From Corynebacterium tuberculostearicum (GTDB taxonomy: Bacteria > Actinomycetota > Actinomycetes > Mycobacteriales > Mycobacteriaceae), in NCBI RefSeq assembly GCF_016894265.1, contig NZ_CP069791.1:992001-1056000 (forward strand): a stretch of 64,000 nt of DNA, read 5' to 3'. The position numbers were made by a program, and so were the translations under genes. Under the pieces are notes generated by a model. It did no database searches. It saw only the letters and a program-made list of their open reading frames with translations, and was not told where the DNA came from. This document shows, in pieces, positions 1 through 8,104 of this stretch. Position 1 is the first letter of the stretch. Each line of letters opens with the position of its first letter.

Positions 1-406
1 TGCGGCGAGGCAGCATCTGTTCCAAGGCGGCTCGCGTGAGGTGGTGGACGGCAGTTCCGTTGAGCTCGAACTGAGTCGTCTCGTATGACCAGTCCTGGTC
101 CATGAAGGGGCCGAAGCTGGCGATGCCGGCGGAGTTGACCAAAATCGATACCTCGCGGGTGGCGATGGTCTCGGCCACGCGGGCGACGTCGTCAGCTACT
201 GCTAGGTCCGCCGGCAGGGCAATGGCCTCGATATTATGGCGCTGCTCGAGCTCGGCGGCGATGGACTCCAGGACCTCGCGGCGGCGGGCCACAAGGATGA
301 CGTTATAGCCCAATGCGGCGAAATCCTGTGCCATGGCCTTGCCAATGCCTTGGCTGGCGCCCGTAACGAGGGCATAAGACGTGCGGGAAGGGGTGGGAAG
401 TGACAT
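1..406 (-). CDS. Short-chain dehydrogenase/reductase (SDR), C-terminus cut by window edge
   Basis: Only the N-terminal ~135 residues are in the window; the rest lies before position 1. Translation from the ATG at 406-404 gives a Rossmann start with TGASQGIG (the TGxxxGxG dinucleotide-binding motif, around residues 15-22) and LVNSAG (the NAG-type motif, around residue 90), both diagnostic of classical NAD(P)H-dependent SDR oxidoreductases. An AAAGG ribosome site lies just upstream on the minus strand. The catalytic Tyr-x3-Lys segment is outside the window. The substrate cannot be read from the sequence. Family call is firm; function beyond a generic oxidoreductase is unknown. Confidence 0.85.
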   Translation of the reverse strand, partial: MSLPTPSRTSYALVTGASQGIGKAMAQDFAALGYNVILVARRREVLESIAAELEQRHNIEAIALPADLAVADDVARVAETIATREVSILVNSAGIASFGPFMDQDWSYETTQFELNGTAVHHLTRAALEQMLPRR

Positions 407-453
407 GGTTAAGCCTTTCCGGGGTGGGGCATGGTGAGTCCTAGCGTAAACAA

Positions 454-494
454 AAAGCCTTGAAGCGGCGAGAAACTCGGCGCCTCAAGGCTTT
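454..494 (-). terminator. Terminator of the tRNA-Arg transcript
   Basis: AAAGCCTTGA (454-463) pairs perfectly with TCAAGGCTTT (485-494). Read on the minus strand the stem is followed by a T-rich run. It directly adjoins the duplicated tRNA-Arg 3' end at 498-513, so it looks like the original tRNA terminator, now separated from the gene by the inserted element. Confidence 0.7.
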
Positions 495-497
495 CGC

Positions 498-513
498 GCG
501 GTGCCCCCAGCAG
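498..513. repeat. 16-bp direct repeat, copy of tRNA-Arg 3' end (left)
   Basis: GCGGTGCCCCCAGCAG occurs here and again at 956-971, where it forms the 3' end of the tRNA-Arg gene. The two copies flank the element at 514-955 exactly, as a target duplication or att-like pair would. Confidence 0.8.
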
Positions 514-955
514 TGTCTGAGTTCATGACATATTTGACAGTCTGTGCCTGAGGGAATCGTCGTGATGCTTGACAGATCAGCCGCGACATATTTGACGCTT
601 AAGGCTACCTTACCGTGTCGGGTGATGCTTGACTGGTGAGTCGGGACATGTTTGACACTATGAACAGTCCTAACCGCAATATGGCCATCGTCAAAGCTGT
701 ACGCCAATCCGGTGGCGTCGAAATAGAGTGCGGCCATTCAGGGCCTAAGGCACCTTCTAGAGCCCAAGAGGGAAAGGGCTCCGCCCGTCAGACGTAGGTG
801 TTCTTACGGCGTCTTGGTACTGCTGCTTGGAACGATGCGCCCTGGCACTGCTCGCCTGATCGAAGAAACCGGCACCCCAGAACAAAAAGCAACTGGAATG
901 CCGGTTTGTTAACGATGTCGCGACTCATCTGTCAAACATGTCGCGACTCATGACA
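514..955. mobile_element. Small non-autonomous IS481-like element remnant
   Basis: The 442-bp segment has imperfect 27-bp terminal inverted repeats (514-540 and 929-955; the inner ends share TTTGACAG and GACAT) and abuts the 16-bp direct repeats at both sides. Near the left end, GACATATTTGAC/GACATGTTTGAC recurs at about 526, 586 and 645, interleaved with GATGCTTGAC at about 564 and 623, giving a period near 60 bp. No intact transposase is present; a 98-codon reading frame at 441-737 on the minus strand has no recognisable domain and runs out through the element's end. IS481-type ends are a resemblance from memory; a MITE or a decayed integrase island is also possible. Confidence 0.6.
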
Positions 956-971
956 GCGGTGCCCCCAGCAG
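956..971. repeat. 16-bp direct repeat at tRNA-Arg 3' end (right)
   Basis: Same 16-bp sequence as 498-513. This copy includes the last tRNA bases (960-971) and four bases beyond the 3' end. Confidence 0.8.
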
Positions 972-1033
972 GATTCGAACCCGCGACACATGGGGTAGAA
1001 ACCCACTGCTCTAATCCGCTGAGCTATGGGGGC
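960..1033 (-). tRNA. tRNA-Arg (anticodon UCU)
   Basis: Read on the minus strand, a full cloverleaf forms: acceptor GCCCCCA paired with TGGGGGC, D stem GCTC/GAGC, anticodon stem GTGGG/CCCAT with loop TTTCTAC, and T arm GCGGG-TTCGAAT-CCTGC. Bases 34-36 of the loop are TCT, giving Arg. The 74-nt gene is intact despite the insertion right after its 3' end. CCA is not encoded. Confidence 0.95.
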
Positions 1034-1072
1034 TTACAACGCACTCATAGTAGCCCACGAGGGCGGGGAAAC

Positions 1073-1990
1073 CTAAGCCAGGGTGCGCTGCGGCGTGCGC
1101 AGGATGTCCACCAAGTCTTGGGCGGCTGCGGTCAGCTCGCGATCCGTGCGGTAGGCCACGATGGCGTAGTAGCGCGGCAGATCATCAGCAATGGGGCGGG
1201 TGATAATGCCGTGCGGCTGCACAGCGGGTGCGCAATTGGGCACGATGCTGACGCCGAGACCACTGGAGACCATAGGAATTGCGCTATTGAGGCTGGCGAC
1301 CTCCTGGGTCTTTTCCGGCTTGAGGCCCGGCCGGCTATTCCACAGGTCATGGTAGAACTCGGCCAGTTCAGGAAGTTCGCGGCTGCGCGGTGGGACAAGC
1401 CAAGTTTCCTTCTTCAGCTCGGCGAGGGAGACGGGGGATTCCAACTCGGCGAGGCGCTGGGGAAGGGCGACGGAGTAATCGAACGTGGCCACCTGGTGGA
1501 CGGTGAGCTCGGGGGAGTAGCGGCGGATGAAGGCCTTCGGATCGGACGTCGGCAAGAGCGCTAGGTCCACCTGGCCATCCAGTAGGTGTTTGATAGCGGA
1601 AGCCGGCTCGGCGTCGTCCAGCGAGATATTGGCGGTGGGGTAAATCCGCTTGAGCTCAGCCAGGGCGGCAGGGGTAAATTCCCAGTTCAAGATGGCGCCG
1701 GAGGCGAGGGATACGGTGCTGGCCTTGTCGCCGGTGATTTCGCTGATATGGCGCTGGGTTTCGCTGAGCAGCGCATCAACCTTGACGGCCGTTTCGTAGA
1801 CATAATCGCCAGCGTCAGTGGTGGAGACACCGGAGCGACCGCGCGAAAGCAGCTGGGCGTTCAGCTCTTTTTCTAGCTTCCGGATAGAAAGGCTCAGAGA
1901 TGGCTGGGTCATATCGAGGGATTCGGCAGCGTGCGTGAAGGAGCCATTGTCTACAACGGCGCGAAAATAAAGAAGTTGACGGGTGTCCAT
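1073..1990 (-). CDS. LysR-family transcriptional regulator
   Basis: 305-residue protein with the LysR layout: N-terminal winged helix-turn-helix (residues ~3-60, with FTHAAESLDMTQPSLSLSIRKLE as recognition region) followed by a periplasmic-binding-protein-like effector domain. The ATG at 1990 is preferred because GGAG (inside an alternative upstream ATG codon at 1999) sits 4 nt before it. The gene is transcribed away from the CopD-CtaG fusion gene, and the shared promoter region holds a perfect ACACAT-N11-ATGTGT dyad, the T-N11-A form that LysR proteins bind. It probably controls itself and possibly the copper/oxidase gene. The effector is unknown. Confidence 0.9.
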   Translation of the reverse strand: MDTRQLLYFRAVVDNGSFTHAAESLDMTQPSLSLSIRKLEKELNAQLLSRGRSGVSTTDAGDYVYETAVKVDALLSETQRHISEITGDKASTVSLASGAILNWEFTPAALAELKRIYPTANISLDDAEPASAIKHLLDGQVDLALLPTSDPKAFIRRYSPELTVHQVATFDYSVALPQRLAELESPVSLAELKKETWLVPPRSRELPELAEFYHDLWNSRPGLKPEKTQEVASLNSAIPMVSSGLGVSIVPNCAPAVQPHGIITRPIADDLPRYYAIVAYRTDRELTAAAQDLVDILRTPQRTLA

Positions 1991-2003
1991 AAGCTCCATA
2001 ATG

Positions 2004-2026
2004 ACACATGTAAAGACAAAATGTGT
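2004..2026. promoter_or_regulatory. LysR-type operator dyad
   Basis: ACACAT (2004-2009), 11 nt, ATGTGT (2021-2026) is a perfect 6-bp interrupted palindrome with the T-N11-A core expected for LysR binding. It lies between the divergent starts at 1990 and 2066. Confidence 0.55.
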
Positions 2027-2065
2027 GTTAGGTGAGAAACTAGGTGGCGCTATACAATGCGCACT

Positions 2066-4108
2066 ATGGCAAATGAGCAGGTTAACAGTTTGAACGCGGC
2101 GGGTAAGAAGCCCCGCTCTTCCTGGGGAATTTATATCGCAGCGATGCTTATTGCTGGCCTGATCGCCGGTTTTATTTCCCTGTTCCTCCTGGCCGATTCC
2201 CTGGCGGCGTTAGGCATTCCGGACCCCGGCCGCATCACCACCTTTGGCCTGCCGCTCTTTCGAGGTGTGGCGTGGATTCTCATGGCTTTGTCCGTGGGCT
2301 CATTCTTGGCCTCGTCCTTCCTCATCGCTTCGCGCGGTGACAATGCCACGCTTATCGATGCCCCCTTGTCCGTCGACGGCCACATCGCCGCCCGCACCGG
2401 CACCTGGGCTTCCTTCGGTATGGCGGCCGTGGGGCTCGTGGAAATCCCGCTCATTATGTCCGACCTCACCGGCGCGCCCTTTTCCCAGGTATTCGAGCCT
2501 TCCATCATGAAAATGGCGCTGACGGAAATTTCCACCACCATCGTGTGGGCAATCTCCGTGCTCATTGCCCTGGTAGTGGGCATTCTCGGGCTCGTGGGCC
2601 GTGGCTGGTCCATGCAGCCGGTCCTGCTTTTCTTGTCCATAATGCAGGTCGTGCCCATTGGCATGGAAGGCCACTCCGCGGCGGGCGGTGACCATGATTA
2701 CGGCACCAATTCGCTCCTGTGGCACTTGGTCTTTGTCATGCTTTGGGTAGGCGGGCTTATGGCGCTTATCGCCCATGGTCGGCGCCTCGGCCCCAATCTC
2801 GTCTTTGCGGTGAAGCGCTATTCCGGCATCGCCTTTATGGCCATTGTGGTGCTTGCTGTCTCGGGCTTGATTAACACGCTCATCCGCATGAATATCTCCG
2901 ATCTGGTGGATTCTGCGTACGGAATCATTCTGATTACCAAGTTCGTGCTGACGATTTTGCTGGGCATTTTCGGCCTCGCTCACCGCGAGCTCACCATCCC
3001 GCAGCTGGGCAAGAACCCGCCCCTTTTTATTCGCATTGCCATCGTGGAAGTAGCGGTCATGGCCGCCACCATTGGCGTAGCCATCACGCTGGGCCGCACT
3101 GTGCCGCCCGCACCGCGGGATCCCAACCTCAACTCGATGCAGATTCTGATGGGCTATGAGCTGTTTGAAAAGCCCACGGTGCTCAACGTGTGGACCATGT
3201 TCCGCTTTGACATCATGTTTGGCACCATTGGCCTGCTTTTGGCTGCGGCCTATGGCTACTGCGTCTACCGTGTACACAAGCGCGGCCTGACTTGGAGCAA
3301 GGGGCGTACCGCATGGTTTATGTGCGGTGCGCTGGGCCTGACCCTTGTGATGTCTACCGGCATGGGTCTCTACATGCCGGCGATGTACTCCATGCACATG
3401 TTGGTGCACATGATTTTGTCGATGGCGGTCCCGCTCCTGCTCGTTCTGGGTGCGCCACTGACCCTGCTTATGGAGGCCTTTGAGGCAGGACCGAAGGGGA
3501 AGCCCAGCCTGCACGACTATGCACTGGCGGCCACCCAGTCCAAGATCGTCGCTTTTATTACGAATCCGTTCGTCAACCTCCTGCAGTACTTATTCTTCCT
3601 CTACGTGCTGTATTTGTTCCCGGGCCTATATCAATTCGCCATCTCCGAGCACGCGGGCCACCTCATTATGAACTTCACGTTCATCATCTCCGGCTGCTTC
3701 TATTTCTGGGAAATCATCGGGCCGGATCCACTTCCCAAGCGCCACTCCACCCCGTTCCGATTGGCCGTGCTGTTCCTTTCCATGCCATTTCACCTCTTTG
3801 CCGGCGTGTACCTGATGCAGCTGCAAAGTGTGTTGGGTGCAGACTTCTACCAGTATTTGGAGCTGCCTTGGGATCAGGATCTGCTCCAAGACCAACGCGT
3901 AGGTGGCGGCATCGCGTGGGGCTTTGGCCAGTTCCCGCTGGTTATCGTCTTTGGCAAACTCTTCCTGGATTGGCTCAGTGATGATCGCGCTACGGCTCGC
4001 CGCCACGATATGCAGGCGGATGCGGACGATGATGCCGAATTGGAACGCTATAACGCGATGCTCCAGGATATGGGTCACGGCGATGAATCGAGCTTCCGCG
4101 GGCGCTAG
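2066..4108 (+). CDS. CopD-domain / CtaG-like cytochrome c oxidase assembly fusion membrane protein
   Basis: About 680 residues with many membrane segments. The N-terminal half resembles the CopD copper-resistance/uptake domain, including a His-rich loop EGHSAAGGDHD near residue 200. The C-terminal half resembles the caa3-type CtaG oxidase-assembly domain, with a Met/His-rich stretch (MSTGMGLYMPAMYSMHML, residues ~430-450) suited to copper binding. This fusion is common in actinobacteria and is thought to deliver copper to the aa3 oxidase. Start: a TACAAT -10-like hexamer at 2053-2058 precedes the ATG at 2066 by 7 nt, which suggests a leaderless mRNA; an ATG at 2057 with AGGTGG upstream is the alternative. 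Confidence 0.85.
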   Translation: MANEQVNSLNAAGKKPRSSWGIYIAAMLIAGLIAGFISLFLLADSLAALGIPDPGRITTFGLPLFRGVAWILMALSVGSFLASSFLIASRGDNATLIDAPLSVDGHIAARTGTWASFGMAAVGLVEIPLIMSDLTGAPFSQVFEPSIMKMALTEISTTIVWAISVLIALVVGILGLVGRGWSMQPVLLFLSIMQVVPIGMEGHSAAGGDHDYGTNSLLWHLVFVMLWVGGLMALIAHGRRLGPNLVFAVKRYSGIAFMAIVVLAVSGLINTLIRMNISDLVDSAYGIILITKFVLTILLGIFGLAHRELTIPQLGKNPPLFIRIAIVEVAVMAATIGVAITLGRTVPPAPRDPNLNSMQILMGYELFEKPTVLNVWTMFRFDIMFGTIGLLLAAAYGYCVYRVHKRGLTWSKGRTAWFMCGALGLTLVMSTGMGLYMPAMYSMHMLVHMILSMAVPLLLVLGAPLTLLMEAFEAGPKGKPSLHDYALAATQSKIVAFITNPFVNLLQYLFFLYVLYLFPGLYQFAISEHAGHLIMNFTFIISGCFYFWEIIGPDPLPKRHSTPFRLAVLFLSMPFHLFAGVYLMQLQSVLGADFYQYLELPWDQDLLQDQRVGGGIAWGFGQFPLVIVFGKLFLDWLSDDRATARRHDMQADADDDAELERYNAMLQDMGHGDESSFRGR

Positions 4109-4110
4109 CC

Positions 4111-4119
4111 TGTGGATAA
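4111..4119 (-). promoter_or_regulatory. DnaA box (perfect)
   Basis: TGTGGATAA is the complement of the consensus DnaA box TTATCCACA. It lies in the 182-bp gap before the Ssb-like gene and is paired with a second box at 4170-4178. Confidence 0.55.
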
Positions 4120-4169
4120 CCGGTTAAAAATCACCCCCAAACCCGAGTTTTGTTGACGGGTACAACAAG

Positions 4170-4178
4170 TTATTCACA
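4170..4178 (+). promoter_or_regulatory. DnaA box (TTATTCACA)
   Basis: TTATTCACA fits the relaxed consensus TTATNCACA. It faces the box at 4111-4119 with about 50 bp between. A TTGACG -35-like hexamer lies at 4153-4158, so the box overlaps the likely promoter of the Ssb-like gene. Confidence 0.5.
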
Positions 4179-4290
4179 GGGTAGGGGTTGCCGGCATGGT
4201 GCAGGTTGCGCGCCGGCATCAGGATATGGAAGCGAGCGAGGAAAACCGAACTCGCCTATCCAACTATCCAGCAAAGGATTTTCTAGCACC

Positions 4291-4935
4291 ATGTCCCAAT
4301 ACCCAATTACTTTGACCGGTCGCCTTACTCGCGATCCCATCCTGACCAAGACCTCAACTGGGGCCTATAAGGCTAAGCTGCGCGTCGCCTCCTCCCGCCG
4401 AATTCCGGACCGTCAGGTCGATGCCGGCGCTAATGACCCGGAAGGAAACAACCCCAAGGCCCCGCAGTGGCGCGATGTGGACCACCTCTACATCGACGTC
4501 GAAATGTGGAATCAATTCGCCATCAATGTGCGCAAATCCCTAGCCAAGGGCATGCCTTTGGTCATCGTGGGCTCCTTAGTTACCGAACAATGGCGCGATG
4601 ACCAGGGCACCGATCACTTCCGCACGTTCATTAAGGCACAGTATGTGGGCCTGGACCTGAACCGCCACGTTATCGGTACCAAGCGTCTCGCTCCGCAGTA
4701 CAACCAGGAAAATATTGCGGTCCCAGAACTGGGGGACAACGCCATCGAACCGGACGTGGACCACAGCCTGCCGCCGCAGCAGGCAGCGCAGGGAGATACC
4801 GCGGCCGATACCGCGGCGGACCGCTATCTAGCCGAGCGCGCCGCAGCCGCACGTGGTGGGGAAGAAGATTCCTTCGACGACGCCGAGGTGGAAGAGGAGG
4901 CTGCCGAGGCAGAATCCGCCCCAGTGAACGCTTAA
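4291..4935 (+). CDS. Single-stranded DNA-binding protein paralogue (Ssb-like)
   Basis: 214 residues. The first ~125 form an OB-fold of the Ssb family, starting ITLTGRLTRDPILTKTSTG and including VEMWNQFA and KGMPLVIVGSLVTEQW, the usual Ssb strand pattern. The tail is long and acidic but lacks the classic DDDIPF tip, ending instead in ESAPVNA. The sequence between strands 2 and 3 carries an insert. It is therefore likely the actinobacterial second Ssb (associated with natural DNA uptake or stress in other bacteria) rather than the replication Ssb, which normally sits beside rpsF/rpsR. AAAGGA precedes the chosen ATG; a longer frame starting at 4150 would encode an unlike N-terminus. Two DnaA boxes lie upstream. 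Confidence 0.88.
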   Translation: MSQYPITLTGRLTRDPILTKTSTGAYKAKLRVASSRRIPDRQVDAGANDPEGNNPKAPQWRDVDHLYIDVEMWNQFAINVRKSLAKGMPLVIVGSLVTEQWRDDQGTDHFRTFIKAQYVGLDLNRHVIGTKRLAPQYNQENIAVPELGDNAIEPDVDHSLPPQQAAQGDTAADTAADRYLAERAAAARGGEEDSFDDAEVEEEAAEAESAPVNA

Positions 4936-5054
4936 GCGTTTCCCCACCGGCTTGATCGCCTCGGGTGTACCTGACCCGAGGCACTTGGGCGGTGGTTCTG
5001 ATGTAGTGTTTGTGTAGATAAATACGTCTCCCAAATTTTTGCAAAGGGGTAAAA

Positions 5055-6725
5055 GTGGGCGAATTCATCTACACGATGAAAAACGTGCGCAAGGCAATTG
5101 GCGATAAAGTCATCCTTGACGATGTAACAATGGCGTTCTACCCAGGTGCCAAGATTGGTGTGGTCGGCCCTAACGGTGCCGGTAAGTCCTCCATTCTGAA
5201 GATTATGGCCGGCCTGGATCAGCCTTCCAACGGCGAGGCCTTCTTGGATCCGGGTGCCACCGTGGGCATCCTGCAGCAGGAGCCGCCGCTCAATGACGAG
5301 AAGACCGTACGCGGCAACGTCGAAGAGGGCTTGGGCGATATCTTTGAAAAGAAGCAGCGCTTCGAGCAGATCGCCGAGGAAATGGCCACCAACTACAGCG
5401 ACGAGCTCATGGAAGAGATGGGCAAGCTGCAAGAAGAGCTGGACGCCGCCGATGCTTGGGAGGTTGATTCCAAGATCGAGCAGGCCATGGAAGCTTTGCG
5501 CTGCCCGCCTTCCGACGCCCCAGTGACCAACCTTTCTGGTGGCGAGCGCCGTCGTGTAGCGCTGGCTAAACTCCTGCTCACTGAGCCGGACCTGCTGCTG
5601 CTCGACGAGCCTACGAACCACCTGGACGCCGAGTCCGTGCAGTGGCTGGAGAAGCACTTGGCCGATTACCCGGGTGCTGTCTTGGCCGTGACCCACGACC
5701 GCTACTTCCTTGACCACGTCGCGGGCTGGATCTGTGAGGTTGACCGCGGCAAGCTCTACCCGTACGAGGGCAACTACTCCACCTACCTGGATAAGAAGCA
5801 GGAGCGCTTGGAGGTTGCCGGCAAGAAGGATGCGAAGCTGCGCAAGCGCCTGAAGGACGAGCTGGAGTGGGTTCGCTCCGGTGCAAAAGCCCGCCAGGCC
5901 AAGAACAAGGCTCGTCTGGAGCGCTACGAGGAGATGGCTGCCGAGGCCGAGAAGTACAAGAAGCTCGACTTCGAAGAGATCCAGATTCCTACCCCGCCGC
6001 GCTTGGGCAATAAGGTCGTGGAAGTCAAGGACCTGCAGAAGGGCTTCGATGACCGCGTCCTGATTAAGGACCTCTCCTTTACCCTGCCGCGCAACGGCAT
6101 CGTGGGCGTTATCGGCCCGAACGGTGTGGGTAAGACCACCCTGTTTAAGACCATCGTTGGCCTGGAGCAGCCGGATGCCGGTTCCGTCGAGGTGGGCGAT
6201 ACCGTCAAGCTGTCCTACGTGGACCAGAACCGTGAGAACATCGACCCTGAAGCAACCGTCTGGGAGGTTGTCTCCGGCGGCCTAGATTACATTCACGTTG
6301 GCCAAAACGAGATGCCTTCGCGTGCTTACCTGTCCGCGTTCGGCTTCAAGGGCCCGGATCAGCAGAAGCCATCCAAGGTGCTTTCTGGTGGTGAGCGCAA
6401 CCGCCTGAACTTGGCGCTGACCCTGAAGGAGGGCGGCAACCTGATCCTCCTTGACGAGCCGACCAACGACTTGGACGTGGAAACCCTCGGCTCGCTGGAA
6501 AACGCGCTGGAGAAGTTCCCGGGCTGCGCCGTGGTCATTTCCCACGACCGCTGGTTCCTGGACCGCACCTGTACCCACATCTTGGCCTGGGAGGGCAACG
6601 TGGAAGAAGGCCAGTGGTTCTGGTTTGAGGGTAACTTCGGCGATTACGAGAAGAACAAGGTCGACCGCCTCGGTGAAGAGGCAGCTCGTCCTTCTCGCGT
6701 GACCCACCGCAAGCTGACCCGCTAA
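5055..6725 (+). CDS. ettA: Energy-dependent translational throttle protein EttA (ABC-F ATPase)
   Basis: 556 residues, the usual EttA length (555 in E. coli). Two soluble ABC cassettes have no membrane domain: Walker A GPNGAGKS (~residue 36) and GPNGVGKT (~residue 355), signatures LSGGERRRVALAK and LSGGERNRLNLAL, and Walker B LLLLDEPTNHLD and LILLDEPTNDLD. The linker between them (~240-320) is the charged ABC-F P-site tRNA interaction motif. The protein binds the ribosomal E site and gates the first elongation step according to ATP/ADP ratio. GTG start with AAAGGGG 5 nt upstream. A thioesterase gene follows 28 nt later. Confidence 0.95.
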   Translation: MGEFIYTMKNVRKAIGDKVILDDVTMAFYPGAKIGVVGPNGAGKSSILKIMAGLDQPSNGEAFLDPGATVGILQQEPPLNDEKTVRGNVEEGLGDIFEKKQRFEQIAEEMATNYSDELMEEMGKLQEELDAADAWEVDSKIEQAMEALRCPPSDAPVTNLSGGERRRVALAKLLLTEPDLLLLDEPTNHLDAESVQWLEKHLADYPGAVLAVTHDRYFLDHVAGWICEVDRGKLYPYEGNYSTYLDKKQERLEVAGKKDAKLRKRLKDELEWVRSGAKARQAKNKARLERYEEMAAEAEKYKKLDFEEIQIPTPPRLGNKVVEVKDLQKGFDDRVLIKDLSFTLPRNGIVGVIGPNGVGKTTLFKTIVGLEQPDAGSVEVGDTVKLSYVDQNRENIDPEATVWEVVSGGLDYIHVGQNEMPSRAYLSAFGFKGPDQQKPSKVLSGGERNRLNLALTLKEGGNLILLDEPTNDLDVETLGSLENALEKFPGCAVVISHDRWFLDRTCTHILAWEGNVEEGQWFWFEGNFGDYEKNKVDRLGEEAARPSRVTHRKLTR

Positions 6726-6753
6726 GTAGCTGAAGCCTTTATTGAGGAGAATG

Positions 6754-7167
6754 ATGGCAACCCCAAGTGTGCACACGTATCGTATTCAGACCCGCTGGTC
6801 GGACTTTGATATGTACGGCCACATGATGAACGCAAACTATATCGAGCTCGCCCAGGAAGCGCGCTTGGCCTTTGCCAAGGAGCATATCTATTCCAAAGGC
6901 CTCGATTTCATTGCGTTCGTGCGCCACCTCGATGTGGATTTCCTGCGCCCGATGGAGTTTAAGGACACCACTACGGTGGAGGTAGAAACTACCATTTCGC
7001 AGATTGGCACCACCTCGTTTACCACTACCCAGCAGGTCAAGGATGACCAAGGGGAAGTCGCGGCAACTGTGGAGTGCGTGCAGGTAGTCGTCGACCGCCA
7101 GCAGCAGACCCCGCGCCCGCTGACGGAACAGGAAAAGGATATTCTGCAAAATACCGCAGCCAACTAA
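6754..7167 (+). CDS. Acyl-CoA thioesterase, hot-dog fold (4HBT/YbgC type)
   Basis: 137 residues with the YbgC/4HBT hot-dog signature WSDFDMYGHMMNANYIELAQ near the N-terminus; the Asp and the GH-x-N-N pattern form the catalytic site of this family. It should hydrolyse acyl-CoA thioesters in the cytoplasm, but the chain length is not readable. The ATG at 6754 is chosen because GAGGAG (6744-6749) lies 4 nt upstream; an adjacent ATG at 6751 is too close. Lies 28 nt after ettA and 42 nt before a conserved hypothetical gene, probably in one transcript. Confidence 0.88.
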   Translation: MATPSVHTYRIQTRWSDFDMYGHMMNANYIELAQEARLAFAKEHIYSKGLDFIAFVRHLDVDFLRPMEFKDTTTVEVETTISQIGTTSFTTTQQVKDDQGEVAATVECVQVVVDRQQQTPRPLTEQEKDILQNTAAN

Positions 7168-7209
7168 CTGCGGCGCAGAGCAAAGAAAAGAAAGGCAGGG
7201 CCCGAAGGT

Positions 7210-7848
7210 ATGGTCACCGAGACTCTAGAAATTGGAAGCGGTGGACCTGGCCTTCGGGCCCTTGTCACGCGCGCAGTCGGCTTGGACGCGGGTGCCTCGG
7301 TACGGCTGCGCCAGCTGACTGGCGACGTCGTCGATGTCTTTGTCACCACCCCCTTCGAGGTGGTTGCCTCCCGCCGCGTCCAAGGCGTTGCTTCCCGCGA
7401 TGGGGCGGTGGTTTCTGCCGGCACGCTGGCCGAGCAACTCAAGGAACATGAGTCAACCGGGACTCTCGATTTGGGCCCCGCCCGTGATCCGTCATGGCCA
7501 GGAGCCCTGCCGCCGGCCACTGGTTATAGCGTGGTCGATACATTGCCGGTCACTGTGGTGCGCGAGCTCTCCGATAAAGGCCAACAACTGACGCGACAAT
7601 TTTCTGGGCCCATGGGCCCGCCGTCCAGCCTCTTGAATCAAACCGTCGTTACTGTAGAAGACGATGGCGCCACGGTGGAAATCCCTATGCGCATGATCTT
7701 TGCGTGTACCAATCTGGGCCTTATCCCTGGATTTTCCGCCCCGATGGACGTGCCGCGCCACTTGCGCGTGGCTCAGCTGGGCCGCTGGGTGCGTCTCGAC
7801 GCCCCCTTCGGCAGCATTTATCGGTCCACCCGACTCTCGCTGTTTTAA
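7210..7848 (+). CDS. Conserved hypothetical protein (corynebacterial)
   Basis: 212 residues, soluble, with no signal peptide or membrane segment. I recognise no domain. The N-terminal part reads like a mixed beta barrel (VRLRQLTGDVVDVFVTTPFE), and the C-terminus has VPRHLRVAQLGRWVRLDAPFGS. Similar proteins occur next to the thioesterase in related corynebacteria as far as I recall, which makes an acyl-group role conceivable, but this is only neighbourhood inference. Start ATG at 7210 follows GAAGGT closely; the weak ribosome site suggests coupling to the thioesterase gene. Confidence 0.7.
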   Translation: MVTETLEIGSGGPGLRALVTRAVGLDAGASVRLRQLTGDVVDVFVTTPFEVVASRRVQGVASRDGAVVSAGTLAEQLKEHESTGTLDLGPARDPSWPGALPPATGYSVVDTLPVTVVRELSDKGQQLTRQFSGPMGPPSSLLNQTVVTVEDDGATVEIPMRMIFACTNLGLIPGFSAPMDVPRHLRVAQLGRWVRLDAPFGSIYRSTRLSLF

Positions 7849-8104
7849 GCCCATCCATCTACCGCAAGACTCGGCGAGGGCCTCCTCCTCGGAGAACATG
7901 GACCCCCAAAAGCGGTCCACCTTTGGGAGGGTGAGGAGTGGTGCTTATCTCGCAAAACCCTCGTCTAGCAGGACAATAACGGTAGTCATATAGGTTCGTG
8001 CTTTTTCGGCTATGTGAGTTTTAGATTAGACATCCAGCTAAACGTGTGCTGCGTTACTCTGGAACTGTAAAAGTAATTTCCTGCACCTACAAGGAGACGG
8101 TGTA

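Noticed and set aside
441..737. 98-codon minus-strand frame in the mini-element
   Set aside because: Crosses the element's left end and the tRNA terminator, has no ribosome site and no transposase motif.
7904..7925. CCCAAA/TTTGGG hairpin as terminator after the 212-residue gene
   Set aside because: Only six base pairs, no T-run, and a long loop; too weak to report as a feature.
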